Assembly: GCA_030533445.1 (NCBI GenBank)
Contig: CM060069.1
Coordinates: forward strand, 5,562,716 to 5,626,715
DNA length: 64,000 nucleotides
Direction: 5' to 3'
Source: Cyprinodon diabolis
Lineage: Eukaryota; Chordata; Actinopteri; Cyprinodontiformes; Cyprinodontidae
Position numbers and translations under genes: made by a program. Under the pieces are notes generated by a model, which worked only from the letters and a program-made list of their open reading frames with translations, was not told the origin of the DNA and did not search any database. The stretch's first letter is position 1; every line of letters begins with the position of its first letter. This document shows positions 44,816 through 56,159 of the stretch, in pieces.

Positions 44816-45004
44816 ATGCCCACGTGCATGGCAGTTGGATGTTGTAATACATCGGGTAAAAGTGAAAAAAAAATTTGTTATTTCACCTTTCTGATTCCTG
44901 ACCCCCCACGGACGGATTCGTCGTTGGATTGCCAACTTGAAGACGAAGGATTTGCCATCGAACTTCTGTCCAGAGAAAAAACACGTAATATGTATTACGT
45001 TTAA
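44816..45004 (+). pseudogene. THAP-like domain start carried by the MITE
   Basis: ATG 44816 opens MPTCMAVGCCNTSGKSEKKI with the C-x4-C of a THAP finger; PDPPR follows. Near 44915-44930 the homologous continuation moves to another frame (RRWIANLKTKDLPSNFCPEK), which has the conserved tryptophan and DLPS-type block. The final CxxH pattern is not intact. Suggests the MITE derives from a THAP-transposase element. Not functional. Confidence 0.5.
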
Positions 45005-45296
45005 ATGTTAACATTTGGAAGAAGAATGTTTTCAAGATGACTTGGATAATAGCACGTTGTGACAAACACCAGATACAGCACTGGGACTTGATCAACAGCT
45101 GATACCGCAAAGTGACGTCACAAACCAGTAGGTGGCAGTAGTGTTCTCTGACAAACATGGATGCCTCCAGTAAAACACATTCAAATGAAAGTTACTGTGA
45201 ATTAAAAACACTGATCATTTATTGAACAATATGTAATAATTTCATATTTAAAGTACTTTCAGAAGTTTGAATTCTGAATATGAGCGGACTTTTCCT

Positions 45297-46294
45297 TTAA
45301 TTTTTGTTGGATTATTAATTTAAGTTTTAATGGGTTGTGGTGGTCTGAAAAAAATGCTTGAAGAAATTTCTGGCCTAATTTCTTTTCCCAGACCGCTCCT
45401 GGTTAAACCCTTTTTAAATGCAACTTTATCCAAATGACAACACAAATGTATGTGAGCATTCCCTCAGCTTAAACGACTTCAGCTGGGAAGCAGGTTAACG
45501 CAGGAAGTTTGGAGCAGGCATTGTACAATGGTCTGTCGCATGTGTTTTTAACTGATTTGTTGGCTGCCAAGGAGCAAAAAACCCACCAGGAGGAAGTACG
45601 CATTGTTCTGCAGGAGCATTTTCTCTTTCTCAGTGGCATGAGGACAATGGACCCAGATGGCTATTTGTCCTTCATAAGACGCACAGGAATCCCAAGAAAA
45701 CAAACAAATGCTAGGAGTTACAGTTGGTGTGCTTCTCTTTTTCTTTGTTTTGTTTGTTTTTTCTGAGAAAGCAGAGTGTCAAAATTCAAAGAAGATAAGC
45801 TCACATTTCCCTTCTCACACAAACAGTTGTTGACATGAAGAAATCTCAAAGATCATGATCGCCAGAGAGCAGAGGCGAACAGAGAGAAGAGGAAAGAGAC
45901 ATGAGCCAAAGAGAAACGTGCTGCAAAGAGGGGATAATCTGAGTAGCCACCATGCTGATTGTGCTCCACAGAGACAGGAAATGGCCCTGCTACACGCAGG
46001 AAATGAGCTGATGGCTTAGATAAGATGGGAAACTGAAATTAAAAAAGTCCAAGCATAAACAGTGAGCAGGAGTGGCAAGTCCATAAATCCATCCTAAACC
46101 GTCTGCTGCACAAAAGTCATATTTGCTGTTGCACCAATTAAAACAAACAGAAACAGTATAGATTTCTGGGTTATCCTCCCACATGCATTTAAGGTTGTTT
46201 TGTGACATATTGATCCTTTAATCAAATGATTTTAGCACCTGTTTGATTAGTTCCTCTGTACTATTAGCATTAGTGAGCTTTTTAACTGGGTCAA
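45297..46294. other. mostly unassigned; 85-codon frame at 45509-45766
   Basis: The frame at 45509-45766 begins MEQALYNGLSHVFLTDLLAA and contains MDPDGYLSFIRRTGIPRK. It follows an acceptor-like AACGCAG and its first ~70 residues have protein-like composition, but I do not recognise it. It could be an exon or an old transposase piece. The rest is unassigned. Confidence 0.25.
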
Positions 46295-46622
46295 TCAATT
46301 CTATTCAGTTTATTTCTATAGCCTCAGTGTATTTCTTTAGCCGCAATTCACAACACATGTCATCTCAAGGCGATTAACAGTTCACCAGATCGTGCAGTCA
46401 GATTGATTTAAAGTTTTCTATCTAAGGAAAACCAGCTGATTGCATCGACTCATTGACTCTTCAGCAATCCCTCACACTAAGCATTCTTGTAGCGACAGTG
46501 GAGAGGAAAACTCACTTTTAACAGGAAGAAACCTCCAGTAGAACCAGGCTCAGTCTGAGCGGCCATCTGCTGAGGCTGATTGGGGTTCAAGGAGACAGAA
46601 GCAGAGATACAAAAAGGCAAAT
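46295..46622 (-). mobile_element. LINE 3'-UTR fragment
   Basis: From the 3' tip near TTCTATTCAGTTTATTTCTA to GCAGAGATACAAAAAG. Contains a small duplicated tip (TTTATTTCTATAGCCTCAGT then TATTTCTTTAGCCGC). Confidence 0.88.
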
Positions 46623-47281
46623 GTGAATATAAAACTGTAAAATCACCCTTATCTCATAAAGCAGATCCCATTTAACCATAACCAATTATGCTTTTCTACC
46701 TTTCAGCATTTTTGTGTTTACTGATTGATCTCTCATACACATATATTGACCCCCTTAGGCCAAAATCAACAGATTTGCATTTGCAGTGCTTTAGCCTGCA
46801 AAATTCACTGACACTGTTATTTATTATCAACCCTGAATGCACACAGGAATAACTTAAAGGTATTGGAATTCAGGATCATTAGAAAATTTGAAGTTATGTT
46901 GAAATTTAAAGGACCAGTATTACTGAAGGCAATAAGTACTGAAAAAAACTGAGCATACATTTGCAGCAGCCTTCCATGCTACCGGACGACAGTGTTTATA
47001 TTTGGTTGATGCATTAGGAGTTTATCACTGTCCTCTGGTGATGTGAGGGCAATTGTGGGCAGATTGAAGCACAGGAGGGGCTGCAGTCCTGCTGACTAAA
47101 CTAATTAAGTGGGAACTCAGGAAACATCTGCAGCACTGTTTCTCCTTATATGGCAAGTAGAATTTAGGCATTCATATTAATTACAAAGGGCAAGCTGGAG
47201 AGATAACCTATAAACTTTGACATTTAATCACTCCAGTATTCATAGCGGTATTCAATTTGACTGTGTGAATGATCTGTCTGA
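46623..47281. other. unassigned sequence
   Basis: No supported feature. Confidence 0.4.
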
Positions 47282-48406
47282 AACTAGTCCATGCATTTCT
47301 TACTTCCAGGCTGGACTATTGTAATTCTTTACTATCAGGAAATCCATAAACTGTAGTTAAAAGCCTTCAGCTGATCCAAAATGCTGCAGCCAGAGTTCTG
47401 ATGAAAATTAAAAAGAGAGACCATATCTCTCCTATCCTGGCTTCTCTTCATTTGCTTCCTGTTGAATCCAGAATAGAATTTAAAATCCTCCTTCTCACAT
47501 ATAAAGCCTTAAATGGCCAAGCTCCATCTGATATCAGAGTTCTGATTGTTCCTTATGTTCCTAACAGAGCACTTCTCTCTCAGTCTGCAGGTTTGCTAGT
47601 GGTTCCTAGAGTTCCTAAAAGTGAGGCAGACAACCTGTCTACTTTTAAGGCTAGGCTTAAAACTTTCCTGTTTGATAAAGCTTATAGTTAGAGTGGCTCA
47701 GGTTATACTGAGCTATCTCTATAGTTATGCTGTATAGGCTTAGTCTGCTGGAGGACATAGGGACCCCTTTTTCATCATTCTGCTTCATTCTATCTATTCT
47801 CCCACTCTGCAGAATCTGTTAGTTCAATCTCTATTGTTCTGCTGTCTCAGATTTTTCTCAGACTAGGTTTGCCTCGTCTGTTCCTTTTTTTTCATAGTAG
47901 CTTCATCTGGTCTGTTCCTGTTTGGCTGTGTCTCCATCCAGCAGAGAAATATCAGCTGTGCTGCCATCGACACCTTTTTTTATAGATGTTGGAGATCGGC
48001 CTGTTTTTTCAGTGCATTCCTGTTTCTCTCACTGTGACTAACTGGATGTGCTCTCTTCATCCTCTGACATGGGAGCTGGCTCGGAGCTCGTCTACCTGGC
48101 TGTGTGTTTCCTGGACGGGGCCGCCTTTAATAGCTGCTTTTTGTATCTCTGCTTCTGTCTCCTTGAACCCCAGTCGGCCTCAGCAGATGGCCGCTCACAC
48201 TGAGCCTGGTTCTACTGGAGGTTTCTTCCTGTTAAAAGGGAGTTTTTCCTCTCCACTGCCGCTACAAGCATGCTTAGTGTGAGGGGTTGCCTTCGAGTTA
48301 ATGAGTTGATGCAATCAACTGGCTTACCTTAGATAGAAAACTTTGAATTAATTTGACTGGATGATCTGTGAAACTGTAAATTGCCTTGAGATGACATGTG
48401 TTGACG
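47282..48406 (+). mobile_element. LINE copy with ORF2 C-terminus and 3'-UTR
   Basis: Starts in the RT C-terminal region ([18 protein letters not shown]) and includes a 97-codon open piece at 47401-47691 ([17 protein letters not shown] and [14 protein letters not shown]) that ends at the same stop as the full copy. An internal deletion removes the block between VVPRVPKS and EADNLSTFKARL. The 3' tip is lost after GATGACATGTGTTG. Confidence 0.92.
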
Positions 48407-49369
48407 TCTTTACTTTGCGTTCAGTGTTATCGTGTAAATTAGCGGATAAACCCATGTCTGGTGTTCCCACAGCATGCCGATCAGAGCCTAGGCGATTTTA
48501 ACGTGGGTCGCTTATCGTGTTGTTTGACCCAGGTAGACACGTGTCAGTGAGCTGTTCCCACTTCCACTAAGAGCCGATTGTTCCCGGGTTTAAACTCGTT
48601 TTCAGTCAGTAGGAAAAGGCTATAAGTCATCCAAGCAAGCTGTGGAGATATTGTCCACCTGTATATCTGAGGTCCAACAGTGGCTCATCAAAGTTCCTGT
48701 GTGGTTTACTACAAGGCAAGACGTCCACTTAGGTGTAGTGCTTTCAGGCTAATGACTGCCATAAAGGGAACTAAACTAAAAAGTCTGATGTGAAAAGTTT
48801 TAGGAAGTTTTTTCTCAACACACAAAGGTGGATTTACAATAAGACGGGGGGAAAATCCTTGGTGTTGGATACTCTTTTTTTATTTAATGAACATATGAAG
48901 AGAATCTCACAAACTTTAAAAGTCATACTGAAACTTTTAAAAAACTATATAACTAAGTGCATATGTCCCTCTTTCACCACTAGAGGCACCTTTTTGCCTC
49001 TATAATCTTCTGTCACTTCTTAAAGAGCTCCTTCATATGATGTTCCAGGGAGTTATCATTACTATTAGTTACTTAGCTGTAGCAGAAAAAGAAGAGCTCA
49101 AAGCGAACTTCCGTGAGAAACAACACATATCCTTGGAAGGGTTGAAGCTAACTAGCAGCAGATGTGTCAGCCCACCCATCTATCGAGCAGGAATCTTCTC
49201 CAATAATTTTCAAACTGTAAGAGAGGTGGAAAGCAGTGGAACATTACATCATCAGTGCTGTTGCACAACTGTTAGAGGAAAACCAGATGTTTTTATTCCA
49301 TTCTCAGTGGGGTAAGAGCAGACGAAGTACAGTAAATAGCATTGCTTTACTTTACTTTGGATATGCTGG
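48407..49369. other. unassigned sequence
   Basis: No supported gene. Frames at 48790-49005 and 49037-49315 lack motifs. Confidence 0.4.
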
Positions 49370-49500
49370 AGAAGATTTTCAGTCATCCAGGTCATAGTCA
49401 TTACAAAAAGTTTAAAAACAATCCACAGGACTTTGTTTCTAAGTTTGAAGACGTTTTGATTCCCATCAGGAAGGTTTTTCAATTCAAAATGTCAGAATAG
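49370..49500 (+). mobile_element. Penelope-like terminal fragment
   Basis: GATTTTCAGTCATCCAGGTC, CAATCCACAGGACTTTGTTT, TTTGAAGACGTTTTGATTCC and CAGAATAGCGTTGAGTTC match the terminal block next to the GIY-YIG remnant at 9245-9960. Confidence 0.55.
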
Positions 49501-49602
49501 CGTTGAGTTCTTTGCTTTGGATCAATCCAATGTAAAGACTTTTGTGTCTTGATTTACATGAGAGAAAAACCCCTGGCGCATACCTGACCAGCTGTGAGCA
49601 AT

Positions 49603-49935
49603 CAGTTCAATTCAGTTTATTTCTATAGCGCCAATTCACAACACATGTCATCTCAAGGCACTTTACAGTTTACCAGATCAAACAGTCAAATTGTTACTCC
49701 AGCCTTGAAGTAACAAATGCATGGACTAGTTTCTCAGCATCACCCCTGGACAGGAGATTTCTAATTGTTGCAATATTCCTAAGATGAAAGAAGAAAATTC
49801 TAGAAATCTCTTTGATATGGGATTTAAATGACAGGTTTTGAAAAAAAAGTAACAACAAGACTTTTTACTTTATAATCTCAGATCAATTTAATTCCCTCCA
49901 AATGAAGTAAATGACTAATCTGTTTCTTTTTCTTA
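49603..49935 (-). mobile_element. LINE fragment with internal deletion
   Basis: The 3' tip (49603-49695) is joined directly to RT-region sequence (49696-49935, from CAGCCTTGAAGTAACAAATG to AATGAAGTAAATGACTAATC). About 1.1 kb of the intervening LINE is missing. Confidence 0.88.
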
Positions 49936-50261
49936 TTTGTCTGTGCATGCTACTTACTCACTTTGCTCATCTTTACTCTTCTTTAGGCTAAATGAGGATA
50001 AAGAAAACCAGCTTTACATATCTGTTTTGTGGTGGAATGGTGAAATATTGTTAAATAAATCAAATGTTGTCACAGAGCAACTAAACTGTGATCAGAAGCA
50101 GATAACAGTTCTTTTAAATGTCACTGAGCTCATAATAAAGGTCCAGCACTGTATTCTCATAAGACAGCTGTGATATGGGGGAACTCCAGCAGGACTTTGT
50201 CATATCCAGTTTTTGTTAAGCAGGTGGAAGGAGTCACCAGGAGAAGAGGAGGCAGAGGCAA

Positions 50262-50585
50262 GGGCGACAGTGGCGTTGGATGTAGGAGTTTGCCCTGAAA
50301 TCAAAGGGTTGACGGTTCAAGCCCCGACTCCGACTTTCAGTGTTGTTGTGTCCTTGGGCAAGACACTTCACCTGCATTGTCTACTGATGGTGGTCAGAGG
50401 GCCCGGTGGCGCCAGTGTATGGCAGCCTCGCTTCTGTCAGTGAGCCCCAGGGCAGCTGTGGCTACAATGTGGCTTGCCACTATCAGTGAGTGTGTGTGTG
50501 AATGGGTGAATGAATGTAGTGTAAAGCACCTTGGTCAAGTCTCCTAACTTGAATAAAGGTGCTATATAAGTACTTACCATTTAAC
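50262..50585 (+). mobile_element. tRNA-derived SINE
   Basis: The head has a pol III A-box-like TGGCGTTGGATG and a B box GGTTCAAGCCC with tRNA-like spacing. It is followed by CCTTGGGCAAGACACTTCAC and a LINE-like tail (GTAAAGCACCTTGGTCAAGT, AAAGGTGCTATATAAGTACT). This layout is standard for teleost SINEs. Confidence 0.75.
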
Positions 50586-51150
50586 ATTTACAGGGGGTTT
50601 GAAGATCCCAGTGACGCTGAACCTTTATTTCTTATCACCGCACACTGATGACCTCTTTGTGTTGGGATTTCCTCCCATCTGAATCACTAGCTTGTAAAAC
50701 CAATAACACTCAGTGACTAATGGCTCTCAGTGAAACCTCTGTAATATTTGCCTCATGATGGCCCATTGTCCTAAAATATGTTGGATTTTTTTCTTTTAAA
50801 ACTTCCTTACCTTGCTTGTTTATGATCTTGCTTTTCACTTGTAATCCTGTCTGTGTGGAAACAAGGTAACGACATTGAACATAAGTTTAAAGATAAGACG
50901 CATCATTTGCATAAAAATTATGTAATGAAAGTTAAAGTTAAATATGTTTTTTTTTTTTTTTTTTTGCAACTGAAATTCAGTCATCTCAATAAAAACCTCT
51001 ATGATGACGTTAAGATAAAGAAGTATTTTCCATTTGGGGTCAATAAAGTATCTTTGAACTGAATTGAAATAGAATGAAAACCATCATTTTTATTAAGGAA
51101 TCTGGATCTCTGGATGTTGAGGATGTTTCTGAGTGACATTGCTCTCACAT
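50586..51150. other. unassigned; retroposon tail near 51025-51068
   Basis: CATTTGGGGTCAATAAAGTA TCTTTGAACTG resembles the 3' tail of a fish LINE. Otherwise nothing recognised. Confidence 0.35.
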
Positions 51151-51332
51151 AGGGTGACCAGATCTAAAAAAAAAAATAATGTGGGACAACAAGGATGTGG
51201 GACAATGCAGGACTCTTGTTCAGCTGTGTTTCTGTGCGACTCACTTTTACAGTGTTGGTTTGTATTGTCCTCCCCTAGTTTCAGATTTAAAAATAACTCT
51301 TGGGTCAAATTGGGAAATCTGCTCACCCTACT
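51151..51332. repeat. short inverted-repeat element
   Basis: Left TAGGGTGACCAGATC and right GATCTG-like AATCTGCTCACCCTA are inverted repeats about 180 bp apart. The TAGGGTGACCAGA terminus is seen in many vertebrate MITEs. No target duplication was identified. Confidence 0.5.
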
Positions 51333-52046
51333 CTAAAAAATTGAAACAATGATGTAAAATAGTCTCTAGTCTCAATGATCTGGTCATCTAATAAATATTT
51401 TTCATTTCACAGAAACAGAGAAGCTTTTTTTTTCGTCTTCTTCCTGCATTTTCTCCAGAAAGCAATCATACCTTCCATCGGTTTGCAGTGTTGCTGCAAA
51501 TGGCTGCCTTTGGGAAACACATTCTGAGCTGAATGGTTCTAAAATATGATGGTTTTCATGACGACTTGATCTGTATTCTTTTCATCACTATTTACTCATG
51601 CTAAATACAAAGGTAAACATGTTTGGCAGTACCTGAGTTTCCTTTATTAACCTAGATTATAAATCTCTCAGCACGCTTTTTGCTTTTTTTTAGCATAGTT
51701 TGTTATCAGTGCATCACTTTTATGTAAGTCAGGGATGACATTTTGTTTTCAAGTGTTTTTTAATATAGCTAACTTCAGATTGTTCAACCGTCCAATCACA
51801 GACCTGATTCTGTGTCGCATCAGATGTTTGTAAAGTGAGCTTCTCAGGAGTGACAGTGGTGACAGCCAATCACACAACAAAAGACAGTGGGCCAATCAGG
51901 AGCTTGTAGGCGGTCTAATCTCAGGGAAGCGGGCTTCAGCTTGAGCTGCGATTTTCCTCTTGGTCCTAGTGCTCGAAGAATGTCTGTGTACTGTAGCGTA
52001 ACATTGGTCTTGGACAGTACAGTAAAACGTGCAGGGGACAAAAAAG
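51333..52046. other. unassigned host flank of the provirus
   Basis: No supported gene. Ends in AAAAAG next to the 5' LTR. Confidence 0.4.
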
Positions 52047-52262
52047 TGATGAAGTAAATTAATCTGCACCAATGATTAGAATATATTGGATACATGTTTT
52101 ACATATTGAATAAATGTTTTACACTAAATACATTTATGTTATACAGGTCACAGAGTCCAAAAGAGTGTGCGCCACCAAATGTGGAGCGATAGAGAGCAGT
52201 GTGTGTGTGTAAGCTCTCTGCAGCTGCAGCTTTGAGCGCAGCCTTGAAGTCTGAGAGATAAG
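52047..52262 (+). repeat. 5' LTR fragment
   Basis: 216 bp identical to 57641-57856 except for one base (GAGCGATAG versus GAGAGATAG). Cut off at GATAAG by the internal deletion, so TATA, poly(A) signal and the LTR end are lacking. Confidence 0.95.
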
Positions 52263-53635
52263 TGTCCTATTGCCATAGGAAACAACTTGGCAGATGAAGC
52301 AGCCAAAGAAGCCACATGACCTGCAGTGCAGGGACCAATGGTTCATATAGCTGAATGTGAACCTATTGCAAATCTAGCCTCATTAATAGAAGCCCACAAT
52401 AGAGTATCTGAAGCGGAAAAGCGTCTGTGGGTGTAAAGGGGGGCGACACGTCTATCACGCCCCCATGATGGGTTGTGGCGAAGTTGTCGAGGGCATTTTG
52501 TACTACCTTTGTCTTTGTTACCAACCGCGATTAAAATAATGCATGGACCTGATCATTGTTCACGAGCCCAAGTTATTCAAAAGTTACAGGCAGTCTGGTG
52601 GTCACCTTACATGACACCTATGGTAGACAGAGAACTGGCCTTATGCCCACATTGTCCTAAGTATAATGTGCGTAAAATGTTTACACAACCCTTACCACAT
52701 ATCCCCATGCCAGACGGTCCGTTCCGCCATCTAATTATGGATTACGTTGACATGATAACTCGGGTTCACGGAAAGAGGTATATGTTGGTGGTTGTTTGTA
52801 GCTTTAGCAGATGGGTGGAGGCATGCCCCACTGCTAGGAACGACCACAAAGCAGCAGCAAGGTTTTTGTGCAAAGAAGTTTTTCCCAGATTTGGTATGCC
52901 TGATACAATATCATCTGATAATGGGCCTCATTTTGTTTCACTGGTGATCCAGCAAATGTTCAAACAGTTGTGCATAAAACAGAAATTTGGTTGTGTGTAT
53001 CATCCCCAGTCACAGGCATCGGTGGAACGAGCTAACGGAGTGCTTAAATGTAAAATAGCGAAGATTACTGCTGACAGCAACAACCGTTTAACATGGGTTG
53101 ATGCCTTGCCTGTAGCACTGATGGCAATGCGTTCTCAAACTAACCGAATAACCCATCTTACCCCTCATGAAATGCTTACAGGTCGACCAATGCCTCTCCC
53201 ACAGGTTCGAGGACCCCAGCAGGAGGAGGTTTCCCTGGCACAGCTCAAGCGTGAACTGGGGGATTACCTCAGATCCTTAACCCGCATTCACAGACTTATA
53301 TTTCAACAGGTGAAAGCAGCTCACAGCCGAGACGAGACACATATTCCAGTGGACGTCAGGGACGTTCAAGTTGGTGCCAGTGTGTTCATACGAGTCTTTA
53401 GACGTCAGTGGAACGAGCCTCGTAGGGAAGGCCCCTTTAAAGTTTTTAAAGTTGTACTTACCACTCCCACTGCCCTGAAAGTTGAAGGTAAGCCCTTCTG
53501 GTTTCACAAAAACCACTGCGCCCGGCATCGGCCGCCAGACCCACCTGTACTTGATCCAGGACCGATGGCTCTGCGCATGCTGACAGGGCAGCAACAAGTC
53601 TCCCTCTGCAGCACCCCACCACAAGCTCACAGACG
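52263..53635 (+). pseudogene. retroviral pol remnant: RNase H end and integrase
   Basis: From 52263 the frame gives GNNLADEAAKEA, the end of the RNase H domain, then two stops (TGA, TAA) in the linker. From 52473 the integrase is open. The zinc-binding HHCC is present (HGPDH at about 52542, CPHC at about 52644), and the catalytic D,D,E occurs in LIMDYVD, TISSDNGPHF and ASVERANGV, with 35 residues between the second D and E. A GPF/Y-type C-terminal part (EGPFKVFKVV) follows. The enzyme would insert proviral DNA into chromosomes. Past about 53550 the protein-like composition moves to another frame (see 53555-54061), indicating a frameshift. Most of pol is deleted. Confidence 0.9.
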
Positions 53636-54061
53636 TTGGGATCAGGCACTGATGTACTCTCACCGCCGTCCATATCACATGGTCAAAGGCGTTCGGCACG
53701 CCTGGTGGGCCGGCGCTCTCCAATGTCAGGGGACTCTGAGGATGACAGTGTTCATTCTTATGCTTCCCCTCCGCCTTCTGACTCTGGTGGCAATGATGAT
53801 GATCCTTATGCCGCTGAGAGTTCTTCTGGGTCTGACCCAGATCCATCCGTCGTTCAGGCACTGGACGAACTTCTTTCTTCTGACCCATCAGATGCTGGTG
53901 GAGTCCTGTCCCCTTCGCATCCCTCACCTGCACCTTCCCCTTTCCTCCCCTCCCTTTCCCCTTCCTCCTCCACGGCAAGTGGGCCGTCGGGCGAATTGGT
54001 CCTGCCCACCCCATCGCCGTCTGGGCGTCTCTCGCATGCGTCTTCTTCTGAGTCTGACTAG
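53555..54061 (+). pseudogene. acidic/proline-serine-rich pol C-terminal tail, shifted frame
   Basis: This frame, offset by two from the integrase frame, is open from 53555 to TAG 54059-54061. It reads basic sequence (GQRRSARLVGRRSP), then an acidic serine-rich run (SGDSEDDSVH, YAAESSSGSDPDP), then proline/serine-rich sequence. The regular composition suggests it is the true end of pol, reached through a frameshift between roughly 53550 and 53640. It overlaps the env start by 26 nt, as in gammaretrovirus-like genomes. Whether the shift is a mutation or a natural feature cannot be told from one copy. Confidence 0.6.
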
Positions 54062-55952
54062 TTTTCTTGTTGTGTTAACCCTTTGTGGGTTAACAAGGGG
54101 GGATCTTATTAAGATTACTACTAACAATGCACACTCACATTTAATGCGTCAAACACAAACATGTGCCTTAGCAATGATAACACTAGCTACTAACCAAGGG
54201 GTAATCAGTAATAATGATGGGGAGAATATATCACTAATGCATGTGCAAATCAAAGGATATGATTATGTAATGTCTGAAGAAATTTTAGGGAAGTCAATGG
54301 GGAAACATTGGCTTGGAATTCCATGAAGCATGGACTGCCGTGGGGATGGGATGGTGATCATTGAGGTAAGATGCAAAACAAACATATGCCAAAACACACT
54401 AACAAAACAAGTAATGACAGTAGAAAGAGCGTATAGAGTGGTACAACTAATGAATAGAAGACAGAAAAGAGATCTAGACAAATTAAAAACTGCACACTGG
54501 GAGACCAATATGTTCCAACAATGGATTCAGTACTCTGTCCAGAAAATGTTTAAAGCCAAAAGACGTCCTAAAGATGATTGTATAGCCTGCTATAATGTTA
54601 AAAAGTTACCAGCCCTTCGGATTCTACCAGGAAGTAAAATAGGTGACTGCCAAGAAGCAGGGATAAGGTGCTTTGCTCACTGTGCCATGCATATGGCTGC
54701 AGGTATGAGATCATGGTCAAAGAATCGGACAGTTTGCCCCAGAGATCTGAACTCCTCAATAAACGATGTAATGAGTACGTTCTCCCTCCCACCAGTAGTA
54801 CAAAAACCAGCAGACCTGATTTTTCCATTTTGTATAGCCCGAGGGAAAGAACTAGAAGAGCTGACCAATAGAACCTCTAGTCAAATGTGGACAGCGGATA
54901 GAGTGGTGACATGTAGTAATAGAACATGGTACCCACCGACAGCAGAAGGGAACTCCACTCACCACGTTAAGTTTTGTAAAACAAATCTCAATGCTACCAT
55001 ACGTTGTGAACAAGTAGTACCAGATGGGGGACATGTCATCTATGAGTTCCAACCTTCAAGTGTATCTCAATACCGAATACAGAGCCTGGCGCAGGGATCT
55101 GCCCCTTTAGGTGATATTTTTTGGATGTGTCACAATGAGACACAGATGTTGACCACACTACCCGATCAGTGGGAAGGGATCTGTGCACCAGTGATGATGG
55201 CAGGACAACTAAAGTTAATAGTAAATAACCCAATAGGCATTAATGAAATAACCAGTCGAGCTAAAAGAAGTACTTCCGTTAAACACGAGTGGAAAACATC
55301 AGATGAGGTATATATCACCTGGGATCAGATCCCACATGGAGTACCTGAAGACCAGGTTGCCATAGGGAGTGGTTGGATAGAAAGCGGAAGAGGGGCTGGT
55401 GCAGTACCAATCTACGGATCAATTGTTAATGCGCAGTATATAGCTCGCAATAGTAGATGGGTAAATCTCCTATGGTATAATCAACAAAGGTTTATAAATT
55501 TTACAATAAAGGGCGTAGATCTGGTAAAAGATCAATTGCATGCTACTTCACTAATGGTTCTGCAGAATAGGTTCGTGCTAGAATCCCGTATGGCTGGGGA
55601 CCAAGGAATATGTGATTATATTGGAGAAGATTGTTGTACTTTGATTCCTATGCATACAGGGGTTAATGGCAGCCTCACAGGAGTCCTTCAGGAATTGAAA
55701 CGCATGAGAGATGAACATGTGCTGCAGTCTAATTGGAAAACTCAGTTGAAGGGCTTCTGGGATTGGTTTAATAAGCTTGGATGGGGAAAATATCTTAAGG
55801 CAGCAGGGATGGTTCTAGGAGCAATATTATTAATCATAATGATAGTTATTTGTTGCGTCATACCCCTTGTTCGGGGATTGGTCGCAAAGCTTGTTGTAAG
55901 TGTAACTGGACAGTTCCCAATTGTAGAAATACAGTTAGACCAAGTCATATAG
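54036..55952 (+). pseudogene. retroviral envelope gene with one in-frame stop
   Basis: ATG 54036 opens a hydrophobic signal (MRLLLSLTSFLVVLTLCGL). The frame is interrupted by TGA 54324-54326 and then runs open to TAG 55952. Two furin-type sites are seen: RRQKR (about 54456) ending a leader-like region of ~146 residues, and RAKR (55257-55268) dividing surface and transmembrane parts. The transmembrane part carries an LQNR heptad region, CX6CC (55611-55637), a membrane anchor (about 55791-55880) and a short tail. The stretch right after RAKR is not hydrophobic, so an N-terminal fusion peptide is not obvious. Several NxS/T glycosylation sites are visible. A long cleaved leader recalls foamy virus and snakehead retrovirus envelopes; that link is inference. 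The stop makes this copy defective. Confidence 0.85.
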
Positions 55953-56159
55953 AACATAACCATGATCTCCTCCCACCCCCACCAGGTACGTGCATTTCTT
56001 TAATAACAAAAATTGTATATATGTATATTAACATGCATAACGATGACTTATATACTTACTCACTTAGATATAGTAATTTGCATAATATAATATAATAATA
56101 TGCCTCATAATGATATATAAATATGCTACACTATGTCTCCAAATGCAGATTAATTGAAC
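55953..56159 (+). promoter_or_regulatory. env-to-ORF spacer with candidate splice acceptor
   Basis: AT-rich spacer. The sequence TGTCTCCAAATGCAG ending at 56148 looks like a splice acceptor 11 nt before the ATG at 56160, which would suit expression of the next ORF from a spliced subgenomic RNA. Confidence 0.4.

Larger units (their letters stand above)
44074..45296 (-). mobile_element. Kolobok-like MITE, copy 3, split by a LINE
   Basis: Ends AGGCAAAGTCCAGTC and the reverse complement AGGAAAAGTCCGCTC, with TTAA on both sides (44070-44073 and 45297-45300). The LINE at 44300-44685 is inserted after GCCTAGCGCCATT. Removing it leaves a unit collinear with 32077-32840. Confidence 0.85.

Noticed and set aside
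53277..54014. 245-codon minus-strand frame under the integrase/env junction
   Set aside because: Antisense shadow of pol. No HBZ-like start, splice site or domain could be supported.
56154..56159. TTG at 56154 as start of the accessory ORF
   Set aside because: The ATG two codons later (56160) has a better context. There is no reason to use a non-ATG start.
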